Source: Pectobacterium zantedeschiae (GTDB lineage Bacteria > Pseudomonadota > Gammaproteobacteria > Enterobacterales > Enterobacteriaceae). From it: DNA of 64,000 nucleotides. The position numbers were made by a program, and so were the translations under genes. Where the stretch lies: contig NZ_NWTM01000002.1 of assembly GCF_004137795.1 (NCBI RefSeq), positions 1 through 64,000 of the forward strand, read 5' to 3'. Position 1 is the first letter of the stretch, and each line of letters begins with the position of its first letter. This document shows positions 1-10,800 of this stretch, one piece after another. The notes under the pieces were generated by a model. That model made no database searches. It had not been told where the DNA came from and was given only the letters and a program-made list of their open reading frames with translations.

Positions 1-40
1 AAAACAAAAAGCTCAGTCGAAAGACTGGGCTTTTTGTTTT
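1..40 (+). terminator. rRNA operon terminator T1
   Basis: An 18-bp near-perfect stem closed by a GAAA loop is followed by a T-rich run. The hairpin and the sequence after it match, from memory, the T1 terminator that follows the 5S gene in E. coli rrn operons. An rRNA operon should therefore end just left of the window, as rrnE does upstream of metA in E. coli. Confidence 0.85.
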
Positions 41-174
41 ATTTGTTGTTTGTCGGTGAGTGCTCTCCGGAGTAGGACAAATCCGCGGGGAGCGGATTTG
101 CACGTTGCGGAGCAACGGCCCGAAGGGTGGCGGGCAGGACGCCCGCCATAAACTGCCAGGCATCAACTACGTGG
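41..174 (+). other. rrn T1-T2 spacer
   Basis: This non-coding stretch corresponds to the conserved E. coli segment between rrn terminators T1 and T2. It contains a short hairpin (GGCGGGCAGGACGCCCGCC) around 128-146 and a TGCCAGGCATCAA motif repeated from the end of the 5S region. It encodes no protein. Confidence 0.7.
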
Positions 175-206
175 AAAGCCTCTGTCGAAAGACAGGGGCT
201 TTTTGC
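175..206 (+). terminator. rRNA operon terminator T2
   Basis: A second hairpin (AAAGCC-CTGTC-GAAA-GACAG-GGGCTTT) followed by T residues lies where T2 is expected after the conserved T1-T2 spacer. It has the same GAAA-type loop as T1. Confidence 0.75.
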
Positions 207-532
207 TATGGGAATTTTGGGTCGTTTTTGGGATAACGTCTCTACGTAACAACTGGTTTAGCCGCACAGCATTACTTATCCACGCTTTGGAAATGAATGA
301 AGGGGGGCTTTCTCCTGTGGAGGGGCGCATACTTCAGGAGATAACAGCAGCGAGCTGTCGTAAATCTAAATTCATTGTTATTTCTAGCTCTGTTCCCCTG
401 AGTGATTCTGATGCGCTTAACCGTATTCAGCAGAAGTAGTGCTGATGGTATAGCGAGTGTTTCGTGAAACATTTTCACCTTATGCGTTGAGTACTCGACA
501 TTAGTACGAAAACTCGTTATCTTCGGGCATCT
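207..532. other. Intergenic, no supported gene
   Basis: This stretch separates the rRNA terminators from the metA operator. The only open frame (203-439, +) begins inside the T2 hairpin, has no ribosome binding site, and its product resembles nothing I recognise. E. coli carries yjaA and yjaB here; I see no remnant of them. Confidence 0.5.
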
Positions 533-556
533 GGATGTCTAAACGTTTAAACGTAT
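533..556 (+). promoter_or_regulatory. MetJ operator, three met boxes
   Basis: Three contiguous 8-bp units, GGATGTCT, AAACGTTT and AAACGTAT, resemble the MetJ box AGACGTCT and end 19 bp before the metA start. Tandem met boxes are the known operator form for the S-adenosylmethionine-dependent repressor MetJ, so metA is likely repressed when methionine is plentiful. Confidence 0.75.
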
Positions 557-575
557 GCTTTGAGGATATAAGGTT

Positions 576-1505
576 ATGCCAATTCGGGTTCCTGATGAGT
601 TACCAGCCGTTAATTTTTTGCGTAATGAGAACGTCTTTGTGATGACGTCTTCACGTGCTAAAACGCAGGAAATTCGTCCACTTAAAGTGCTGGTTCTGAA
701 CCTGATGCCTAAGAAGATTGAGACTGAAAACCAGTTTCTGCGTCTGCTGTCCAATTCTCCCCTACAGATTGATATCCAGCTGTTGCGTATCGATAGCCGT
801 GAATCAAAGAATACGCCAACCGAGCATTTGAATAACTTCTACTGCAATTTTGACGACATTCAGGACGAAAATTTTGATGGCTTGATTGTTACCGGCGCTC
901 CACTGGGGTTAGTCGATTTCTGTGATGTTGTTTATTGGCCGCAGATCGCGCGGGTCATAGAATGGGCAAAAGAACATGTTACCTCGACATTATTCGTGTG
1001 TTGGGCTGTGCAGGCCGCTCTCAATATCCTCTATGGTATTCCTAAGATGACCCGTAAGGAAAAGCTCTCTGGCGTTTATTCGCATCAGACGTTACAACCC
1101 CATGCGTTGCTGACTCGCGGTTTTGATGAAACGTTTCTGGCTCCACATTCGCGCTATGCGGATTTTCCGGCTGATGTGATTCGGCAGCATACGGATTTGG
1201 ATATTCTGGTTGAGTCGGAACAGGCTGGTGCTTACCTGTTTGCTAGTAAAGATAAGCGTCTGGCGTTTGTTACCGGGCACCCAGAGTATGACGTTCTGAC
1301 GCTGGCAGGAGAGTTTTTCCGTGATTGTGACGCTGGGTTGGATCCGACCGTTCCGGTTAACTATTTTCCAGACGACAATCCTGAACTGGCACCAAAAGCG
1401 AGTTGGCGTAGCCATGGGCACCTGCTTTTTGTTAACTGGCTGAACTACTATGTCTACCAGATTACACCTTACGATTTACGCCGAATGAATCCTACACTGG
1501 ACTAA
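576..1505 (+). CDS. metA: Homoserine O-succinyltransferase
   Basis: MetA transfers a succinyl group from succinyl-CoA to homoserine, the first committed step of methionine synthesis, in the cytoplasm. The 309-residue length equals that of E. coli MetA. The catalytic cysteine is Cys142 in the FVCWAVQAA motif, and His235 and Glu237 lie in GHPEYD, at the family positions. The start at 576 is preceded by an AGG-type ribosome binding site and a triple met box. The gene stands alone with its own terminator at 1535. The pairing with metH further on is typical of this chromosomal region in enterics. Confidence 0.97.
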   Translation: MPIRVPDELPAVNFLRNENVFVMTSSRAKTQEIRPLKVLVLNLMPKKIETENQFLRLLSNSPLQIDIQLLRIDSRESKNTPTEHLNNFYCNFDDIQDENFDGLIVTGAPLGLVDFCDVVYWPQIARVIEWAKEHVTSTLFVCWAVQAALNILYGIPKMTRKEKLSGVYSHQTLQPHALLTRGFDETFLAPHSRYADFPADVIRQHTDLDILVESEQAGAYLFASKDKRLAFVTGHPEYDVLTLAGEFFRDCDAGLDPTVPVNYFPDDNPELAPKASWRSHGHLLFVNWLNYYVYQITPYDLRRMNPTLD

Positions 1506-1534
1506 CCCAACACCCATTCTAATTCTTTTCTCTG

Positions 1535-1565
1535 AGGCACCGTTTATGGTGCCTTTCTTTTTTGT
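1535..1565 (+). terminator. metA terminator
   Basis: The hairpin AGGCACC-GTTTAT-GGTGCCT is followed by TTCTTTTTT, 30 bp after the metA stop. This is a standard Rho-independent terminator. Confidence 0.85.
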
Positions 1566-1668
1566 GCTGAATCATTCCATTTCTATTAGTTAGTGAAAGT
1601 TATTTCTCTTCCTTTTTAATTTTAATCTTCATTTTTATTATGTGCTTATGTAGATAAATTAATAAAAA

Positions 1669-1683
1669 TGGAAATTGTTTTTG
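1669..1683 (+). promoter_or_regulatory. IclR operator of aceBAK
   Basis: TGGAAATTGTTTTTG resembles the IclR consensus TGGAAATNATTTCCA, and the surrounding run of about 25 bases matches the E. coli aceB operator as I remember it. It lies about 110 bp upstream of aceB in an AT-rich promoter region. The regulator gene iclR follows the operon. Repression by IclR in the absence of acetate or fatty acids is therefore expected. Confidence 0.65.
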
Positions 1684-1796
1684 ATTTTGTTTTTTCTTGT
1701 ATTACGCTTAATTCTGTCGGCTAAGAAATATACATACTGGTTTGCCGATCTGGCGGTTGTTGATGAATGAAGCGGAATCTTGAAAAGGAACCACGA

Positions 1797-3395
1797 ATGA
1801 TGCAGCAGACGATAAACAGAGAGTTGGCGTTTAGTCAGCGTTTTGGCGAAGGTGAGAAGCATATTCTTACGGAGGAGGCGATTGATTTCCTGACGGAATT
1901 GGTTGCGCATTTTACGCCAGCACGTAATCAATTACTTGCTGAACGGCAAGTGCAGCAGCGCGATATCGATCAGGGAAATCTGCCCGATTTTATTTCAGAA
2001 ACGGCTTCCATTCGAGATAAAGCATGGACGATACGTGGCATTCCCGATGACCTTCAGGATCGCCGTGTTGAAATTACTGGCCCGGTTGAGCGCAAGATGG
2101 TGATCAACGCATTGAATGCCAACGTGAAAGTTTTCATGGCAGACTTTGAGGACTCACTGTCACCAGGATGGGAAAAGGTGATTGATGGGCAAATTAACTT
2201 ACGCGATGCTGTGCGCGGTACGATTTCCTACATCAACGAAGCGGGAAAAATCTACCAGCTGCAACCCAATCCTGCGGTGTTGATTTGCCGCGTGCGTGGG
2301 CTGCATTTGCCTGAAAAACACGTCTCCTGGCAGGGGGAAGCCATTCCCGGTAGCCTGTTTGATTTCGCGCTGTATTTTTTCCATAACTACCAGGAATTGC
2401 TGAAGAAAGGCAGTGGCCCTTATTTCTATTTGCCAAAGACTCAGTCATGGCAGGAAGCGGCTTGGTGGAACGATGTGTTCTGCTATACAGAAGATCGCTT
2501 TGACCTACCGCGCGGGACGATCAAAGCAACGGTGTTGATTGAAACACTGCCTGCTGTTTTCCAGATGGACGAAATCCTCTACCACTTACGCGATCATATT
2601 GTTGGGCTGAACTGTGGCCGTTGGGATTATATTTTCAGCTATATCAAAACATTAAAGAACCACAGCGATCGCGTTCTGCCCGATCGTCAGTCGGTGACGA
2701 TGGAAAAACCCTTCCTCAGTGCTTACTCACGCTTGTTAATCAAAACCTGTCATCGTCGCGGTGCATTTGCCATGGGCGGGATGGCGGCGTTTATTCCGAG
2801 TAAGGATGCTGAGCGTAATAATTGGGTATTGGATAAGGTACGTAAAGACAAGGAGCTGGAAGCGAATAATGGTCACGATGGTACCTGGGTGGCTCATCCT
2901 GGGTTGGCGGATGCCGTAATGGAGGTGTTCGATCGGGCGTTAGGTGAACGCAAGAATCAGCTCGATATCAGCCGTGAACAAGATGCGCCCATTCGTGCTG
3001 ACGAATTGCTGGAACCTTGCTCAGGAGAACGTACGGAGGTCGGGATGCGTGCGAATATCCGCGTTGCCGTGCAGTACATCGAAGCGTGGATATCCGGTAA
3101 TGGCTGTGTCCCTATTTATGGGTTGATGGAAGATGCCGCGACGGCTGAAATTTCCCGCACCTCAATCTGGCAGTGGATTCGCCACGGCAAGACGTTGAGC
3201 GATGGTCGTGTGATCACCAAAGCGCTGTTCCGCCAGATGCTGGCCGAAGAGATGTTTGTGATTCAGGAAGAGTTAGGTGATGCCCGCTTTAGCGGAGGGC
3301 GCTTTGATGAAGCCGCCCGCCTGATGGAACAAATCACCACGCAAGATGAACTGATCGACTTCCTGACGCTACCCGGCTACGCATTGCTTGATTAA
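1797..3395 (+). CDS. aceB: Malate synthase A
   Basis: AceB condenses glyoxylate with acetyl-CoA to give malate, the second step of the glyoxylate bypass. The protein is 532 residues from this start, against 533 in E. coli. It carries conserved blocks such as NVKVFMADFEDS, ICRVRGLHLPEKH, GLNCGRWDYIFSY and CVPIYGLMEDAATAEISR. I chose the start at 1797 because AAGGA lies 8 bp upstream; an in-frame ATG at 1767 would add ten unconserved residues and lacks a site. It is the first gene of aceB-aceA-aceK, with 31 bp to aceA. Confidence 0.96.
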   Translation: MMQQTINRELAFSQRFGEGEKHILTEEAIDFLTELVAHFTPARNQLLAERQVQQRDIDQGNLPDFISETASIRDKAWTIRGIPDDLQDRRVEITGPVERKMVINALNANVKVFMADFEDSLSPGWEKVIDGQINLRDAVRGTISYINEAGKIYQLQPNPAVLICRVRGLHLPEKHVSWQGEAIPGSLFDFALYFFHNYQELLKKGSGPYFYLPKTQSWQEAAWWNDVFCYTEDRFDLPRGTIKATVLIETLPAVFQMDEILYHLRDHIVGLNCGRWDYIFSYIKTLKNHSDRVLPDRQSVTMEKPFLSAYSRLLIKTCHRRGAFAMGGMAAFIPSKDAERNNWVLDKVRKDKELEANNGHDGTWVAHPGLADAVMEVFDRALGERKNQLDISREQDAPIRADELLEPCSGERTEVGMRANIRVAVQYIEAWISGNGCVPIYGLMEDAATAEISRTSIWQWIRHGKTLSDGRVITKALFRQMLAEEMFVIQEELGDARFSGGRFDEAARLMEQITTQDELIDFLTLPGYALLD

Positions 3396-3426
3396 TCCTG
3401 ACTGATAATAAAAAGGAACCTCTGCT

Positions 3427-4734
3427 ATGACGACCTCTCGTACCCAACAAGTTCAGCATATCGAAAAAGAGTGGAAAACTGCACGCTGGGAAGGTATTAC
3501 GCGCCCCTACAGCGCAGAAGATGTGATTAATCTACGTGGCTCGGTGAACCCGGAATGCACGCTCGCGCAGCTCGGTGCGGCGCGGTTATGGAGCCTGCTA
3601 CATGGCGAAGCCCGCAAAGGTTACGTTAACTGTCTGGGAGCGTTGACGGGTGGGCAAGCCTTACAGCAGGCGAAAGCCGGCATCGAGGCGATTTATCTTT
3701 CCGGTTGGCAGGTGGCGGCGGATGCCAATCTGGCGTCCAGCATGTATCCCGATCAGTCGCTCTACCCGGCGAATTCCGTGCCAGCGGTGATCGAGCGTAT
3801 CAATAATACCTTCCGGCGTGCCGACCAGATTCAATGGGCGAACCACATTGAGCCGGGTGATAAGCGCCATACCGATTACTTCCTGCCGATTGTTGCGGAT
3901 GCGGAAGCTGGATTTGGCGGCGTACTTAATGCATTTGAGCTGATGAAATCGATGATTGAAGCAGGCGCAGCGGCGGTTCACTTTGAAGACCAACTGGCAT
4001 CGGCGAAGAAATGTGGGCACATGGGCGGCAAGGTGCTGGTTCCTACCCAGGAGGCCGTTCAGAAACTGGTTGCAGCACGCCTGGCTGCGGATGTAGTGGG
4101 GGTGCCCACCTTACTGGTGGCGCGAACCGATGCGGATGCCGCAGATTTGCTGACTTCCGACTGTGATGAATATGATCGTGATTTCATTACTGGAGAACGC
4201 ACGGTAGAAGGTTTCTATCGTACGCGCGCAGGGATTGAACAGGCGATCAGTCGCGGACTGGCCTACGCGCCCTATGCCGATTTGGTGTGGTGCGAAACCT
4301 CAACGCCAGATTTATCGCTGGCGCGTCGTTTTGCCGAGGCCATCCACGCTAAGTTCCCTGGCAAGTTGCTGGCGTACAACTGTTCGCCTTCCTTTAACTG
4401 GAAGAAGAACCTGGATGACAGCACGATTGCGCGTTTCCAGGATGAGCTATCGGCGATGGGCTATAAGTATCAATTTATTACGCTGGCTGGCATCCACAGC
4501 ATGTGGTTCAACATGTTTGACCTGGCGCATGCCTATGCAAAAGGCGAGGGGATGAGGCACTACGTAGAAAAAGTACAGCAGCCTGAATTTGAAGCGATTA
4601 AAGACGGGTATACCTTCTCATCGCATCAGCAGGAGGTCGGTACTGGCTACTTCGATAAGGTGACGAACATCATTCAGGGAGGCGAGTCTTCAGTGACGGC
4701 GCTGACGGGATCGACGGAAGAACAGCAGTTCTGA
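3427..4734 (+). CDS. aceA: Isocitrate lyase
   Basis: AceA splits isocitrate into glyoxylate and succinate, diverting carbon from the TCA cycle during growth on acetate. The product is 435 residues, one more than in E. coli. The signature KKCGH (catalytic Cys196) is present, as are the [12 protein letters not shown] and [10 protein letters not shown] metal and substrate regions. AAAGGAA lies 8 bp before the ATG. It sits between aceB and aceK; a hairpin in the gap before aceK may set the lower output of the kinase gene. Confidence 0.97.
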   Translation: MTTSRTQQVQHIEKEWKTARWEGITRPYSAEDVINLRGSVNPECTLAQLGAARLWSLLHGEARKGYVNCLGALTGGQALQQAKAGIEAIYLSGWQVAADANLASSMYPDQSLYPANSVPAVIERINNTFRRADQIQWANHIEPGDKRHTDYFLPIVADAEAGFGGVLNAFELMKSMIEAGAAAVHFEDQLASAKKCGHMGGKVLVPTQEAVQKLVAARLAADVVGVPTLLVARTDADAADLLTSDCDEYDRDFITGERTVEGFYRTRAGIEQAISRGLAYAPYADLVWCETSTPDLSLARRFAEAIHAKFPGKLLAYNCSPSFNWKKNLDDSTIARFQDELSAMGYKYQFITLAGIHSMWFNMFDLAHAYAKGEGMRHYVEKVQQPEFEAIKDGYTFSSHQQEVGTGYFDKVTNIIQGGESSVTALTGSTEEQQF

Positions 4735-4738
4735 TCCT

Positions 4739-4767
4739 AACCCGGCTAGTGTTCAACTGGCCGGGTT
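4739..4767 (+). other. aceA-aceK intercistronic hairpin
   Basis: AACCCGGC and GCCGGGTT form a strong stem that continues with an inner AGT/ACT pairing. Only a short T run follows, and aceK begins 14 bp later, so it looks like an mRNA stabiliser or partial attenuator rather than a full terminator. E. coli also has structured repeats in this gap. Confidence 0.6.
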
Positions 4768-4780
4768 TCATCTGGAGATC

Positions 4781-6559
4781 ATGATGACGCGTGACCTTGA
4801 AAAACTGGTGGCGCAGACGATCCTGCAAGGGTTTGATGCGCAATATGGTCGTTTTCTCGAAGTGACTGCGGGCGCACAGCAGCGTTTTGAACAGGCTGAC
4901 TGGCCCGCGGTGCAACAGGCAATGAAACAGCGTATTCACCTATACGATCACCATGTTGGTCTGGTAGTCGAACAGTTGCGCTGTATTACCGGTATTCGCT
5001 GCGATGATGCGGATTTTTTAGCTCGGGTGAAACATATCTACACGCGCTTACTGCCGGACTATCCGCGTTTCGAGATTGCTGAGAGTTTTTTCAATTCCGT
5101 TTATTGTCGGCTGTTTAATCATCGGGAGCTGACTCCCGATAAGCTGTTTGTTTTCAGTTCTCAGCCAGAACAGCGCTTTCATGAAATTCCCCGACCTATT
5201 GCCAAGACGTTTGTGCCAGCTGACGGCTGGCTGCGTATGTTGGAAAAATTGCTGAGTGATGTGCCGCTGCGTTTACCGTGGGAAGATTTGCCACGTGATA
5301 TCGACTATATCGTTACGTATTTACAGCGCACCTTCTCCACTGAGCAGCTTGCTCAGGCGACGTTACAGGTAGCAAATGAGCTGTTTTATCGTAATAAAGC
5401 GGCCTGGCTGGTGGGGAAGTTGTCGTTGCCTGACGGCGTTTTTCCGTTTCTGTTGCCCATTCACCACAACGAACGCGGTGCGCTGTTTATTGATACCTGC
5501 CTGACGGCGCAGGCAGACGCCAGCATTGTGTTCGGTTTCGCCCGTTCTTACTTCATGGTATATGCCCCGTTGCCGTCTGCGCTGGTGGCCTGGCTACGTG
5601 ACATTTTGCCGGGGAAGACGACGGCGGAGCTTTATCTGGCTATTGGCTGCCAGAAGCACAGTAAAACCGAGTATTACCGCGAATATTTGCATTACATTGC
5701 GGAGTCAAAAGAGCAGTTCATTATTGCTCCCGGCGTGAAAGGCATGGTGATGCTGGTGTTTACGCTGCCTTCATTCGATCGCGTATTTAAGGTTATCAAA
5801 GATCGTTTTGCGCCGCAGAAAGAGGTGAGTGCGGAGCGGGTAATGGCGTGCTATCAACTGGTGAAAGAACACGATCGCGTCGGGCGCATGGCAGATACTC
5901 AGGAATATGAAAACTTCGTCATCGATAAGCACCGTATTAGCTCGGAACTGCTGGATGAGCTTTGGCGTGAGGTACCGGAAAAGCTCGAGGATCTGGGCGA
6001 TCGGCTGGTGATCCGACATTTGTATATGGAGCGCCGGATGACGCCGCTGAATCTCTATCTGGAACAGGCAAACGCGCAGCAATTGCATGATGTGATTGAA
6101 GAGTATGGAAATGCGATCAAACAGTTGGCAGCAGCGAACATTTTCCCCGGTGATATGCTGTTTAAGAATTTCGGCGTCACGCGCCATGGGCGGGTCGTGT
6201 TTTATGACTATGATGAAATTTGCTACATGACCGAAGTAAATTTCCGCAAGATTCCGCCGCCGCGTCACCCGGAGGACGAGCTAGCCGCAGAGCCGTGGTA
6301 CAGCGTTGCGCCGAATGATGTGTTTCCCGAAGAGTTTCCGCATTTCCTGTGTAGCGACCGCCATATTCGTACGCTGTTTGAGGAAATGCATGGCGATCTG
6401 TTTTGTGCGGACTACTGGCGTGCATTACAGCAGCGCATCAGGGAAGGGCATATTGAGGATGTGTACGCCTACCGACGCCGCAAGCGTTTTAGTCAGCGTG
6501 CTGATCCGCGATACACAACTGCTGAGAATGATTCTGGCTTTTGTCGTCATCCGGCGTAA
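4781..6559 (+). CDS. aceK: Isocitrate dehydrogenase kinase/phosphatase
   Basis: AceK phosphorylates and dephosphorylates isocitrate dehydrogenase, controlling flux at the glyoxylate branch point. The 592-residue product carries the AceK kinase fold, including the AceK-specific ATP-binding motif APGVKGMVM, the FVIDKHR region and the [10 protein letters not shown]-like segment [12 protein letters not shown] near residue 480. It is about 14 residues longer than E. coli AceK. The extra tail runs into a dispersed repeat, whose first bases supply the final HPA and stop codon. Two adjacent ATG codons mark the start, with GGAG upstream. Confidence 0.96.
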   Translation: MMTRDLEKLVAQTILQGFDAQYGRFLEVTAGAQQRFEQADWPAVQQAMKQRIHLYDHHVGLVVEQLRCITGIRCDDADFLARVKHIYTRLLPDYPRFEIAESFFNSVYCRLFNHRELTPDKLFVFSSQPEQRFHEIPRPIAKTFVPADGWLRMLEKLLSDVPLRLPWEDLPRDIDYIVTYLQRTFSTEQLAQATLQVANELFYRNKAAWLVGKLSLPDGVFPFLLPIHHNERGALFIDTCLTAQADASIVFGFARSYFMVYAPLPSALVAWLRDILPGKTTAELYLAIGCQKHSKTEYYREYLHYIAESKEQFIIAPGVKGMVMLVFTLPSFDRVFKVIKDRFAPQKEVSAERVMACYQLVKEHDRVGRMADTQEYENFVIDKHRISSELLDELWREVPEKLEDLGDRLVIRHLYMERRMTPLNLYLEQANAQQLHDVIEEYGNAIKQLAAANIFPGDMLFKNFGVTRHGRVVFYDYDEICYMTEVNFRKIPPPRHPEDELAAEPWYSVAPNDVFPEEFPHFLCSDRHIRTLFEEMHGDLFCADYWRALQQRIREGHIEDVYAYRRRKRFSQRADPRYTTAENDSGFCRHPA

Positions 6560-6815
6560 AAAATTATGCAGCGGTGGGCTTGACCGCCGAGTGAGCGACA
6601 GGACGTCGCGAAAGCCAGTGCCGCGTATGGAACGCGTCACTGGCGGCTCGACTAGCGGTCAGGAACACCGATGGAACCGCGTAGCGGAATAATTTAGCCG
6701 GAAAGCCTGGGTACACAGGGCGGCGGCGCTTGAGCGCCCTGTGTCGGGCGCGTGCTACGAGGTAGCATGAAAATGGCAGCATTATCGCGCACGAAACCTT
6801 CCCACAGTCTGCATA
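6551..6815 (+). repeat. Dispersed structured repeat, copy 1
   Basis: About 265 bp with close relatives at 11612-11873 (inverted) and 18964-19200. It contains two inverted repeats: GCCAGTG...CACTGGC near 6614-6645, and CACAGGGCG...CGCCCTGTG near 6712-6742. The strongest shared block is GTGTCGGGCGCGTGCTACGA and what follows. Its left edge overlaps the aceK stop. Small open frames across it are not conserved between copies, so it is treated as non-coding. Confidence 0.75.
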
Positions 6816-6854
6816 GACATGCGCCTAAAAGGCCTGACGAGGAATACACCTTGT

Positions 6855-7685
6855 TTATAACCCACTGTATTCCTGCATGACCTGTTTCGCCGCTTTGATC
6901 ACCAGCGCGCCGAGTTCTGTGACGCGGTCGTCCGTGATGCGTGATACGGGGCCAGAGATGGAAATGGCTGCGAAGGCTTCCTGATGTTCATCCAGAATAC
7001 AGGCCGCGATACAGCGTAGCCCCAGTGCATGCTCTTCGTCATCGAACGAATATCCCTGCTTGCGAATCAACAAGAGGTTTTCCTTCAGCATTTGCGGCGA
7101 ACTGAACGTATGTGGCGTGTAGCCATGCAGCCCTTTCTTGTGCAGCAACTGCGTGACCTGAGCATCAGGTAAATGCGCCAGAAACGCTTTCCCGGCACCG
7201 GAAGCATGCATCGGTAATTTACCGCCGATCGGGGCGGACATACGCATCAGCGCCGTACATTGCACCTGATCGATGATGATCGCCTGACTATCCGTTTGAT
7301 CGAGAACGGCCAGATTGACTGTCTCGCCTGAGTCTTCCATTAATTTACGTAGTATCGGATGTACGATTGCCAACAGGTTGCGGCTTTGCAGAAAGCTACT
7401 GCCGACGATAAACGCGTGCGATGCGATCGTCCACAGCCCCAGATCGCCAACCTGACGCACGAAACCCTGCTGCTGCATCGTGGTGAGCAGACGATGAGTG
7501 GTGGAATTCGGTAAACCGGCCTGCTGCGCCAGATCGGTCAGTGCCACGCTGCCGTTTGCTTTGGCGATATATTCAAGTAACGTCAGACCGCGTGTCAACG
7601 ACTGAACCTGTCCGGTTGGCTGTGCCGCGGTGCTCGTGCTAGCTCTGGGTTTTTTCCCACGTTTGGCTGACTCTGGTGGCGTCAT
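6855..7685 (-). CDS. iclR: Glyoxylate operon repressor IclR
   Basis: IclR represses aceBAK and its own gene; glyoxylate and pyruvate tune its binding. The protein has 276 residues. A winged helix-turn-helix lies at about residues 29-90 (SLTRGLTLLEYIAKANG ... GLPNSTTHRLLTTMQQQGFV), followed by the IclR effector-binding domain with GKLPMHASGAGKAFLAH and the GLRCIAACILDEH segment. It is convergent with aceK, as in E. coli, and divergent from metH. A candidate operator lies just upstream of its start at 7710-7724. Confidence 0.95.
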   Translation of the reverse strand: MTPPESAKRGKKPRASTSTAAQPTGQVQSLTRGLTLLEYIAKANGSVALTDLAQQAGLPNSTTHRLLTTMQQQGFVRQVGDLGLWTIASHAFIVGSSFLQSRNLLAIVHPILRKLMEDSGETVNLAVLDQTDSQAIIIDQVQCTALMRMSAPIGGKLPMHASGAGKAFLAHLPDAQVTQLLHKKGLHGYTPHTFSSPQMLKENLLLIRKQGYSFDDEEHALGLRCIAACILDEHQEAFAAISISGPVSRITDDRVTELGALVIKAAKQVMQEYSGL

Positions 7686-7709
7686 GGCGTCGATTCCTTT
7701 TTATGGTAA

Positions 7710-7724
7710 TGGAATTGATTTTCG
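7710..7724. promoter_or_regulatory. Candidate IclR autoregulatory site
   Basis: TGGAATTGATTTTCG resembles the left half and centre of the IclR consensus and closely follows the pattern of the aceB operator at 1669. It is 25 bp upstream of the iclR start. IclR is known to repress its own gene, so the assignment is reasonable but rests on one imperfect match. Confidence 0.45.
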
Positions 7725-7781
7725 TTTTTTTACCACAGAATGCAACTCTTCTTTCTCTGTGTTTTTTATAGGCAAATTACC

Positions 7782-7794
7782 TGAAAAAGTCTCA
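7782..7794 (+). promoter_or_regulatory. Candidate MetR site for metH
   Basis: TGAAAAAGTCTCA fits the MetR consensus TGAA-N5-TTCA at seven of eight defined positions. It lies 83 bp before the metH start. MetR with homocysteine is the known activator of metH in enterics. Confidence 0.45.
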
Positions 7795-7876
7795 CGCTAC
7801 ACCGCGTTAGCCTGCTCATAACTTATGCTAGGATAGACACAACATATCGTATTTATTGGCCGGGAATGGGGTTCGC

Positions 7877-10800
7877 GTGAGTAATCGGGTAGACGAATTG
7901 CGGCGTCAGTTGGCGCAACGCATTATGGTACTGGATGGTGGTATGGGTACCATGATTCAGGGTTATCGCCTGCAAGAAGCAGATTATCGCGGTGAGCGCT
8001 TTGCTGACTGGCCGAGCGATGTGAAGGGAAATAACGATCTACTGGTGCTGACCAAGCCGCAGGTGATTAGTGAAATTCACGATGCCTATCTGGAAGCCGG
8101 TGCCGATATTCTCGAAACCAACACCTTCAACGCCACCACCATCGCGATGGCGGACTATGACATGCAATCGCTGTCGGCGGAAATCAATACCGTCGCCGCT
8201 CAGCTGGCGCGTGCCAGTGCGGATAAATGGACAGCGTTAACGCCGGATAAGCCACGCTATGTTGCTGGTGTGCTTGGCCCGACCAACCGCACCGCGTCGA
8301 TCTCCCCCGATGTTAACGATCCGGCTTTTCGTAATGTCAGTTTTGATCAATTGGTAGAGGCGTATCGCGAATCGACACGTGCATTGATCGCGGGCGGTGT
8401 CGATCTGATCATGATCGAAACCATTTTCGATACGTTGAATGCTAAAGCGGCGAGCTTCGCGGTCGAAAGCGAATTTGAGGCGCTGGGGATCGTCCTACCT
8501 GTGATGATTTCCGGCACGATCACGGACGCGTCAGGACGTACATTATCCGGTCAAACTACCGAAGCCTTTTACAACTCCTTACGTCATTCCCGCCCACTTT
8601 CCTTTGGTCTGAACTGTGCATTGGGGCCAGATGAACTGCGCCAGTATGTCGCCGAGCTGTCTCGTATTTCAGAATGCTATGTGAGCGCACACCCCAACGC
8701 AGGGTTGCCTAACGCCTTCGGGGAGTACGATCTGGATCCCACTGATATGGCCAAGCATATCGGCGAATGGGCGCGATCCGGTTTCCTGAATATCGTCGGC
8801 GGCTGCTGTGGATCGACACCTGCGCACATTGCCGCGATGGCGAAAGTCGTGGAAGGCGTGCCGCCACGTAAGCTGCCGGATATCCCGGTGGCTTGCCGTT
8901 TATCCGGTCTGGAACCGCTGATTATCGATGCCAACACGCTGTTTGTTAACGTAGGGGAGCGGACAAACGTTACCGGTTCTGCGCGTTTTAAACGGCTGAT
9001 CAAAGAAGAGAAATACAACGAGGCGCTTGATGTTGCCCGCCAGCAGGTGGAAAGCGGCGCGCAGATCATCGATATCAACATGGATGAAGGCATGCTGGAT
9101 GCGGAAGCGGCGATGATCCGTTTCCTGAATCTTATTGCCGGTGAACCTGATATCGCCCGTGTGCCGATTATGATCGACTCCTCAAAATGGGAGGTCGTTG
9201 AGAAGGGGCTTAAATGCATTCAGGGCAAAGGCATTGTTAACTCGATCTCTATGAAGGAGGGCGTTGAGGCCTTTATCCATCACGCTAAGCTGGTGCGGCG
9301 CTATGGCGCTGCCGTGGTAGTGATGGCCTTCGATGAAGTCGGACAGGCAGATACTCGCGCGCGTAAAATTGAAATTTGTCGCCGGGCTTACCGTATTCTG
9401 ACGGAAGAAGTCGGTTTTCCCCCGGAAGATATCATCTTCGACCCGAACATTTTTGCCGTGGCAACGGGGATCGACGAGCATAACAACTACGCAGTGGATT
9501 TCATCGAGGCCTGCGCAGATATCAAGGCACAGTTGCCGCATGCGATGATCTCCGGCGGCGTGTCCAACGTGTCGTTTTCATTCCGTGGCAACGATCTGGT
9601 ACGTGAGGCGATCCACGCCGTTTTCCTGTATTACGCGATCCGCAATGGTATGGACATGGGGATCGTGAACGCCAGTCAGTTGGCGATCTATGACGATCTT
9701 CCCATTGAGCTGCGCGATGCGGTAGAGGACGTGATCCTTAACCGTCGTAGCGATGCCACCGAGCGTATGCTCGAACTGGCAGAAAAATATCGCGGTAGCA
9801 AAACGGAAGATGAAGGCAGTAAAACGCAGGCGGAGTGGCGCGGTTGGGATGTGAAGAAGCGTCTTGAGTATTCGCTGGTTAAAGGCATTACCGAGTTTAT
9901 CGAGCTGGACACGGAAGAAGCGCGTCAGCAGGCGACACGACCGATTGAAGTGATTGAAGGCCCGCTGATGGATGGCATGAACGTGGTCGGTGACCTATTC
10001 GGTGCAGGTAAAATGTTTTTGCCGCAGGTGGTGAAATCCGCCCGTGTGATGAAGCAGGCGGTGGCCTACCTGGAACCTTACATCGAAGCCAGTAAAGACA
10101 AAGGTTCGTCAGCCGGGAAAATACTGCTGGCGACGGTAAAAGGCGATGTTCACGATATCGGTAAGAATATCGTCGGCGTGGTGCTGCAATGTAACAACTA
10201 CGAGATTATCGATCTGGGCGTGATGGTGCCGACGGATAAAATCCTGAAGACTGCACGTGAAGAGAATGTCGACATCATCGGGCTGTCCGGCCTGATTACG
10301 CCGTCGCTGGATGAAATGGTCAACGTGGCGAAAGAGATGGAGCGTCAGGGCTTTACGCTGCCGCTGCTGATTGGCGGTGCGACGACCTCTAAAGCTCATA
10401 CCGCCGTGAAGATTGAGCAGAACTACAGCGGCCCGACGGTCTACGTGCAGAATGCCTCACGCTCTGTCGGCGTCGTGTCGGCCCTGCTTTCCGGTACACA
10501 GTATGATGATTTTGTTGCACGTACCCGTAAAGAGTATGAAACCGTGCGTATTCAGCACGCGCGTAAAAAACCGAGAACGCCGCCCGTGACGCTGGAAGCG
10601 GCCCGGGCTAATGCCTCAGATCTGGATTGGGAAAACTATACGCCACCGGTTGCGCATCGTCTGGGTGTGCAGGCCGTAACGGCCAGCATTGAAACGCTAC
10701 GCAACTACATCGACTGGACGCCGTTCTTCATGACCTGGTCGCTGGCGGGAAAGTATCCCCGCATTTTGGAAGATGAGGTGGTAGGTGAAGAGGCCAAGCG

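Noticed and set aside
203-439. 78-residue frame after the rRNA terminators
   Set aside because: It starts inside the T2 hairpin, has no ribosome binding site and no recognisable product.
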